Shown piece after piece: positions 59,047 through 64,000 of a stretch of 64,000 bases of DNA. The notes below the pieces were generated by a model, which made no database searches, was not told the origin of the DNA, and worked only from the letters and a program-made list of their open reading frames with translations. The stretch's first letter is position 1. Every line of letters begins with the position of its first letter. The translations under genes were made by a program, and so were the position numbers. This stretch comes from a virus, in the IMG/VR virus record IMGVR_UViG_3300027792_000015, positions 41,249-105,248 of that record. The stretch is one strand, 5' to 3'.

Positions 59047-60921
59047 ATGTCAGCAAACAAGTTATTTACAACGGCAGAACAATGGTTTGAAGACCTAAAA
59101 AAAGAAGTCTTAAAGATAGACCCAGTGTCGTTTGCTGAAAACTATCTTGTCGTAGACGGAAAACCACTAAAACTTGGCGGCGGGACCGGCTGGAAATACC
59201 TTACTGATATTTACAGGTACATGGCAACGAAAGCCATGGAAGAAGATGGGAAACCCGTAGTATGTGTTAAGGGTCGTCAGGTAGGCGCAACAACTGCCGC
59301 CACTGCACTTGAACTTTTTTTTTGCACCAGCGGGCTATACGGAACATCTCCAAATAAACCACCAATAAGACTTCTTCATTGTTTTCCTGCACTAGCTCTT
59401 GTGCAAAAATTCGCAAAAGATAAATTAAGTACAATGATGAGAACATCAAAGGATAATTATATCCTTAATCATTCTCTTGGCTACGACGCTGAATCAAAGA
59501 AAAAGAGAATTGATGTTCCAGAAGATACTCTCACAGAAAAACAATTCACCAATGAAAATAGGCTTTGGGTTGATTCCAACGCCAATGATGCTCAAAGACT
59601 TCATGGTATGTCTTTGGATGGTATTTTCTATGATGAGGTTCAGAGAATGAACCAAGATGACATAGGAAATAGCAAAAGAACCCTAACATCTGCTCGATAT
59701 GGGCCCCGCGGACAAGGAATCCAGATGTATTTTGGCACTCCTTTGCAGCGCGGTTCAAATTTTCACAAAATGTGGGAATCCTCTGACAAAAGATATTATC
59801 ATCTTGGGTGTGAAAATTGTGGTCATTATTTTATGCTATATTCTCCTGGGAATGATGATTGGGAGAAAATATGGCTATATGCTAATGTTGTGGCTTGTCC
59901 AAAGTGTCACCACGAACAGGATAAAGTTGATGCAATAGAGCGCGGTAAATGGATTCCAATGCAACCAGTTCTGCCAGACGGAAAGGAACCACAGTATGTT
60001 GGATTTCATTTTAATCAATTGCTGATACCAAATTTTCATAAAGAAACGGTCATTAAAGAAAAACCAGGAATACATCCAACAAACTCAGAGCGCATTTGGC
60101 AAAACGAAATATTAGGAGAGTTTTACAGTGGTGAAGATTTGCCAATGTCGGAAGAAGAAATATATAAGTATTGTAGAGATATAGACAGAAGCATTTCATT
60201 TGGAGGCCCAGGCACATCCATAAAAAGAGTGCAAAGCAACAAGATTTATTCTTCGAGTAAAATTCCCACTTTTTTGGGCATCGACTGGGGTGGTAAAATA
60301 GACGATCCAAATTCCAAGATAGGAAAATCGTTTTCTTGTATGGCAATTATATCTGTTGATAAGGATGCGGTAGTGAGAATAGAGAATGCATTTAAACTAA
60401 AAAAGAATGATTTGCAACACAAAAAAGATGTAGTAAGGGAAATGTTCAGAAGATTTGATATCAATTGCGCTGTCGCAGACTTAGGTCATGGTAATGATAT
60501 AGTTCCAGAGCTTCAGGGGGAATTTGGAAACAGGTTAATAGGAAGCATAAGCAGTGGTAGTCTAACTAATCCAACGAAATATGACCCAGAGGAACTAAGA
60601 CTGATTATAAATCATCACGTATTACTGGAAGATTTATTCGCGCATATGAGAAAGGGTAAAGTATTATTTCCATGGAAAAGTTATGAGCAAATTCAGTGGC
60701 TTATAGAGCACTGCTGTTCAATGGAAAAAGAAATACACACAGTTCAGGGTCGAGTCATATCAAGATTTGTAAAGGGTACCGGACCCAACGACGGTCTTAT
60801 GGCTCTCCTATATGCCTATTTGGCGTATAAATTTTATCTAACGCAAGGGTTTACGATAAAGGCCCACCAACTAAATGCAAAAAGTGCCGGACCAATATTG
60901 GCTTATTTGCCAAGTTTTTAA
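59047..60921 (+). CDS. terL: Large terminase subunit (TerL)
   Basis: 624 aa packaging motor. Walker A is in VVCVKGRQVGATTAA, Walker B and the catalytic Glu in GIFYDEVQRM, and FGTPLQRGS is the coupling motif. A zinc finger (CENCGH...CPKCHHE) lies between ATPase and nuclease, as in GpA-like terminases. The RNase H nuclease has FLGIDWGGKID, AVADLGHGND and a late Asp in TGPNDGLMALLYAY. An HNH gene separates it from the portal gene. Confidence 0.92.
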   Translation: MSANKLFTTAEQWFEDLKKEVLKIDPVSFAENYLVVDGKPLKLGGGTGWKYLTDIYRYMATKAMEEDGKPVVCVKGRQVGATTAATALELFFCTSGLYGTSPNKPPIRLLHCFPALALVQKFAKDKLSTMMRTSKDNYILNHSLGYDAESKKKRIDVPEDTLTEKQFTNENRLWVDSNANDAQRLHGMSLDGIFYDEVQRMNQDDIGNSKRTLTSARYGPRGQGIQMYFGTPLQRGSNFHKMWESSDKRYYHLGCENCGHYFMLYSPGNDDWEKIWLYANVVACPKCHHEQDKVDAIERGKWIPMQPVLPDGKEPQYVGFHFNQLLIPNFHKETVIKEKPGIHPTNSERIWQNEILGEFYSGEDLPMSEEEIYKYCRDIDRSISFGGPGTSIKRVQSNKIYSSSKIPTFLGIDWGGKIDDPNSKIGKSFSCMAIISVDKDAVVRIENAFKLKKNDLQHKKDVVREMFRRFDINCAVADLGHGNDIVPELQGEFGNRLIGSISSGSLTNPTKYDPEELRLIINHHVLLEDLFAHMRKGKVLFPWKSYEQIQWLIEHCCSMEKEIHTVQGRVISRFVKGTGPNDGLMALLYAYLAYKFYLTQGFTIKAHQLNAKSAGPILAYLPSF

Positions 60922-60933
60922 TAAAGAGGTTTT

Positions 60934-61599
60934 ATGAATAAAGTTTGTGGGCACTGCAAAGAAAAAAAGCAAGAATTTGAATTTGGAAAAGATAAATCAA
61001 GCAGCGACGGCTTGAAGTGTTTTTGTAAAAGTTGTATTAAACAATATTATATTAACAATAAAAGCAAAATTTCTGTTGCACAAAAACTCTATAGAGAAAA
61101 GAATAAAAACAAAATAGCGGATAAGAAAAAGCAATGGTGCGAAAAAAACAAAGACCGCGTGTTGGAGCATGCAAAACAATATTACGCAGACAACAAAAAT
61201 GAAATTTTAGTGCAGAAAAAACATTATTATGAAGAAAATAAAACCGAAATTATTTATAAAAAGAAAAATTACCAAAGCAAAAGATTAAAAACTGACATTA
61301 ATTTTAAAATAACTTGTGGTTTAAGGTCTCGGCTACATATAGCACTAAAAAATAATTATAAATCAGGTTCTGCTGTACGTGACTTAGGATGCACTATACC
61401 AGAATTAAAACTTCACCTCGAATCCAATTTTCAATCAGGAATGACTTGGGAAAATTACGGAGAGTGGCATATAGATCACATTTTGCCTCTTTCTAAATTT
61501 GATTTAACTGACAAAACACAATTGCTTAAAGCCTGTCATTATACTAATCTGCAACCGCTTTGGGCTAAAGATAATTTAAAGAAATCGAATAAAATATAG
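60934..61599 (+). CDS. HNH homing endonuclease, short-repeat version
   Basis: 221 aa. Same design as the genes at 17212 and 44754, but with only about 6 of the YYxxNKxxI repeats. Zinc ribbon CGHC...CKSC, then GSAVRDLGCTIPELK and a complete HNH: GEWHIDHILPLS, TNLQPLWAKDN, KKSNK. GAGG ribosome site. It lies exactly between terL and the portal gene. Confidence 0.85.
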   Translation: MNKVCGHCKEKKQEFEFGKDKSSSDGLKCFCKSCIKQYYINNKSKISVAQKLYREKNKNKIADKKKQWCEKNKDRVLEHAKQYYADNKNEILVQKKHYYEENKTEIIYKKKNYQSKRLKTDINFKITCGLRSRLHIALKNNYKSGSAVRDLGCTIPELKLHLESNFQSGMTWENYGEWHIDHILPLSKFDLTDKTQLLKACHYTNLQPLWAKDNLKKSNKI

Positions 61600-61611
61600 G
61601 AAACAAAATAA

Positions 61612-64000
61612 ATGGAAATACGAAGAGGTCCATGGAAACCTGCTACAACCAATAAAGTAGCAACAGTAAAATCCAGTAGGTTCGGTGCGCGTCCAGCAAC
61701 TGTTCTTAGTCCTGGTGTATCAAATTCAGAGCACCATTTGGCTAATCGGCAGGCAGATACTGGCGCTATTCCCGAAAAAGTGTCAGAGTTTAGACAGGCA
61801 GAAATAATTAGAGCGACAGGATCCTCAAACAACCAAATCAAAGAGTCGCCTGCTCCATTATTATTATATAGTAATTCGTTCAAAAAATCTCAAGAAATAA
61901 AAGAAAATTTCCTGAGAAAAAGTGCCGCGTCTGTGACTTCTGGTGGATATAGTTCTGCTGGCGGCGGAACAACCATACAGGCACCAGAAATATATTCTCC
62001 ACTATTTCAAATTGCAAACCTACAGCTTCCGCGCGAAAGAATAACAATGAATGCGTGGAATAGAAATTTTTATGATACACATCCATTGGTTCACAACTGC
62101 ATTAATTTGCACGCAACTTATCCAATTAATAAAATAAACATTAAGTGCAAAGATGGCAAAATAGAACAATTTTTTAAGGATATGGCAGAGAACATAGACT
62201 TAATAGGTGTTTTGCAGGGAATGGCACTTGAGATTTTTAAGATTGGTGAGTGTTTCCCCTATGCCGAGTTGGATGAAAGAACTGGTGCTTGGAAAAGTAT
62301 CGTAATTCAAAACCCAGACTACATCCACATAAAAACATCTGTATTGGGAGGTGATCCAGTAATATCACTATCACCAGATGCGGCACTAAAACGATTGGTT
62401 CAAAGTAATAATCCAGCAGACATACAATTAAGAAGCCAAATAGACGATGAAATTCTATATCACATTCGTAAGGGAAACAACATTCCTTTGGATAATTTTC
62501 ACATAAGTCATTTGGCCCTTAAATCAGCTCCCTACGATGTGCATGGAACATCTCCAATAGTTACTGTCTACAAAGATCTTATGCTGTATGACAAACTTAG
62601 GGAGTGTTATTCTTCCGATACAGAAGTTTTGACTGATTCTGGTTTTATGAATGGTCTTGAATTGTCATTAAAGTATAAGAACAGTAATCAAAGCGATTTG
62701 CCATCTATTGCTTGTTTTAATTCAGAAACAGAGATGGTTGAGCATCATAAACCAATAAAAACACATATATCAGAATATAATGGAAATATGTATAGGTTTA
62801 AGGGTAAAAAAGTAGATATTCTCGTTACACCAGAGCATCGTATGTGGGTCAATAAGAACAAAAAGACTGGTTGGTCTGGATGGCATTTTGAACAAGCAAA
62901 GGATGTTAGCCCGTCCTACTGGTACAAGTTTAGATGCCACGCAAAATACAATGAAGGCGAAAAGGTTGAATTTATTGATGTTCTTGGTAAAAAAATACCA
63001 TCGGAACTTTACATGAAGGTTTTGGGACACATAATTTCGGAAGGATGTGTTTATCAAAGTTATAAAAACGGAAGATATGATAATAATGTTTCTATATGTC
63101 AAAATATAGAATCTAAATATCAACAAAATATGAGAAATAATTTTAAGCAGTTTGCTGAATTATTGGGGAAAAATCTCGTAGAAAATACTAAGGTGGTTGG
63201 GTCTGGGTTTAGTGCACATTCTCCAAAAAATAAGTGGGAAGCATTAGTGAGTGGTAAGGATTTAGTAAATTACTTCAAAAAAGAAATTGGAACAAATGAT
63301 GTTTGTAATTCCGGAACCAAAAGAATTCCTAGGTGGATATTTGGACTACATTCTGATTTGTTAAAGTGTTTGTTGGAATCATTAATGGAGGGCGACGGGC
63401 ATTTTTCAAGTAGTTTGTATAATACAACATCAAAAGGCTTTCGTTATGACACTGGCTCAAAACAACTAGCAGATGATGTATATGAGTTAGTCTATCGCCT
63501 TGGATTTGTTCCGTTATTGCGAACAGTAGATAGGACTGGAGAAAATACTGGGAAAAATTTATTAGAATACTCTGTCTCTTGGTCAAACACACATTATGGC
63601 CGTGAGCCGCGTGTGTATGGAAAATCAGATTCAAAGCATCACGGTGCCCATATTGGTCAAACAGATTATGATGGTTTAGTTTGGTGCTTCGAAGTTCCTA
63701 CTGGATTATTTATAACACGCAGAAATGGCAAAATAACTATTCAGGGAAACTCTAAATATGCACAGGCTGATAGCCTTGTAAATCCAATTACACTAATAAA
63801 AGTTGGTGGGGCTGGAGAAGGAGAATACAAAGCAACCGGTGATGACTTGGAGAAATGGCGTCAAATAATGGAGTGTCATGATGAAGAGACCGAGGTATTG
63901 ACTGACCACGGTTTTAAGAAGTTTTTTGATGCAATTGATTACACAAGGAGCGATGATGTTGCTGTTTACACTGCATCACCAAAGACTGGAATAAAAATAG
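61612..64000 (+). CDS. Portal protein precursor with two inteins (partial)
   Basis: The frame is open from ATG 61612 to the window end. The host protein looks like a portal of the T4 gp20 type: FDTHPLVHNCINLHAT-like text (here YDTHPLVHNCINLHAT), FKIGECFPYAELD, HISHLALKSAPYDVHGTSPI and VYKDLMLYDKLRE. The first extein is 331 residues. Intein 1 spans 332-713. The next extein is only 41 residues (SKYAQADSLVNPITLIKVGG...), and intein 2 begins at C755. The portal forms the dodecameric DNA gate of the capsid. Confidence 0.85.
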   Translation, partial: MEIRRGPWKPATTNKVATVKSSRFGARPATVLSPGVSNSEHHLANRQADTGAIPEKVSEFRQAEIIRATGSSNNQIKESPAPLLLYSNSFKKSQEIKENFLRKSAASVTSGGYSSAGGGTTIQAPEIYSPLFQIANLQLPRERITMNAWNRNFYDTHPLVHNCINLHATYPINKINIKCKDGKIEQFFKDMAENIDLIGVLQGMALEIFKIGECFPYAELDERTGAWKSIVIQNPDYIHIKTSVLGGDPVISLSPDAALKRLVQSNNPADIQLRSQIDDEILYHIRKGNNIPLDNFHISHLALKSAPYDVHGTSPIVTVYKDLMLYDKLRECYSSDTEVLTDSGFMNGLELSLKYKNSNQSDLPSIACFNSETEMVEHHKPIKTHISEYNGNMYRFKGKKVDILVTPEHRMWVNKNKKTGWSGWHFEQAKDVSPSYWYKFRCHAKYNEGEKVEFIDVLGKKIPSELYMKVLGHIISEGCVYQSYKNGRYDNNVSICQNIESKYQQNMRNNFKQFAELLGKNLVENTKVVGSGFSAHSPKNKWEALVSGKDLVNYFKKEIGTNDVCNSGTKRIPRWIFGLHSDLLKCLLESLMEGDGHFSSSLYNTTSKGFRYDTGSKQLADDVYELVYRLGFVPLLRTVDRTGENTGKNLLEYSVSWSNTHYGREPRVYGKSDSKHHGAHIGQTDYDGLVWCFEVPTGLFITRRNGKITIQGNSKYAQADSLVNPITLIKVGGAGEGEYKATGDDLEKWRQIMECHDEETEVLTDHGFKKFFDAIDYTRSDDVAVYTASPKTGIKI
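62605..63750 (+). mobile_element. Portal intein 1 with LAGLIDADG endonuclease
   Basis: 382 residues. Block A is CYSSDTEVLTDSGF with the splicing Cys, block B is ILVTPEHRMWV with its His, and the C-terminal blocks are GLVWCFEVPTGLFITRR and ITIQGN followed by extein Ser. The residue before the final Asn is Gly instead of the common His. The endonuclease has VLGHIISEGCV and LLESLMEGDGHF as its two LAGLIDADG motifs. Confidence 0.88.
63874..64000 (+). mobile_element. Portal intein 2, N-terminal part only
   Basis: CHDEETEVLTDHGFKKF is a second intein block A in the same frame, 41 residues after intein 1 ends. The start is closely similar to that of intein 1 (C..{2}[DE]TEVLTD.GF). The rest lies outside the window. 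Confidence 0.8.

Overview
The window is a 64 kb stretch of an AT-rich, gene-dense genome. Every gene I accept is on the + strand, most start codons touch or overlap the previous stop, and no gene-free gap reaches 300 bases. It is part of a large lytic tailed bacteriophage. The right end carries a large terminase and a portal gene. The centre carries a complete phage-type replication and recombination set: Mre11/Rad50-type nuclease, RecA, RuvC-like resolvase, ssDNA-binding protein and primase. I saw no integrase, ribosomal RNA, tRNA or CRISPR array. The host is not identifiable from sequence alone; Shine-Dalgarno sites of the AAGGAG/GGAGG type show a bacterial host.

Layout. (1) 1-5.3 kb: small accessory genes, including an FmdB-type zinc ribbon protein, a peptide deformylase with a SEC-C tail, and a tandem pair of unknown ~310 aa paralogues. 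(2) 5.3-14.7 kb: the most unusual part, a tandem array of 45 tiny paralogous genes of 34-73 codons. They share one short N-terminal motif (aromatic/aliphatic residue, Tyr, then a helix-like ...[LF]K.[NGK]..I). Two more copies lie outside it (4287 and 18404), making 47. The array is interrupted by a nucleotidyltransferase, a Cys-rich protein and two conserved or unknown phage genes, and it ends at a cysteine desulfurase. (3) 15.8-21.9 kb: coiled-coil paralogues, a damaged HNH gene, ClpP-like protease, membrane-anchored transglycosylase, family-4 uracil-DNA glycosylase and dCMP deaminase. (4) 22-47 kb: the replication block. It holds an FtsK-type motor, a primase split into two genes 22 kb apart, SbcD/SbcC, dNMP kinase-like and HAD nucleotidase genes, and a RecB/Cas4-like nuclease. 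It also holds a sigma-like factor with an embedded zinc ribbon, a full trigger factor, DnaE, a probable SSB, RuvC, DnaJ, a lipoprotein serine protease, an IS607-type element, RecA and a second sigma-like protein. (5) 47-64 kb: a LAGLIDADG endonuclease, a phage-encoded IF3, then packaging and virion-associated genes, a CCA-adding-type nucleotidyltransferase, TerL, and a portal gene interrupted by two inteins, the second cut by the window edge.

How the genes work together. The phage replaces much of its host's replication machinery with bacterial-type parts (DnaE, split DnaG, RecA, RuvC) combined with T4-like nucleases. It also carries a set aimed at protein synthesis and quality: deformylase, IF3, CCA-type enzyme, trigger factor, DnaJ and ClpP. 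Selfish DNA is dense: three HNH genes of one family, a LAGLIDADG enzyme, a zinc-repeat PD-(D/E)XK enzyme, two portal inteins and an IS607/TnpB element. The array of tiny paralogues is the best candidate here for an undescribed system. I recognise no known family in it, and its function is unknown.
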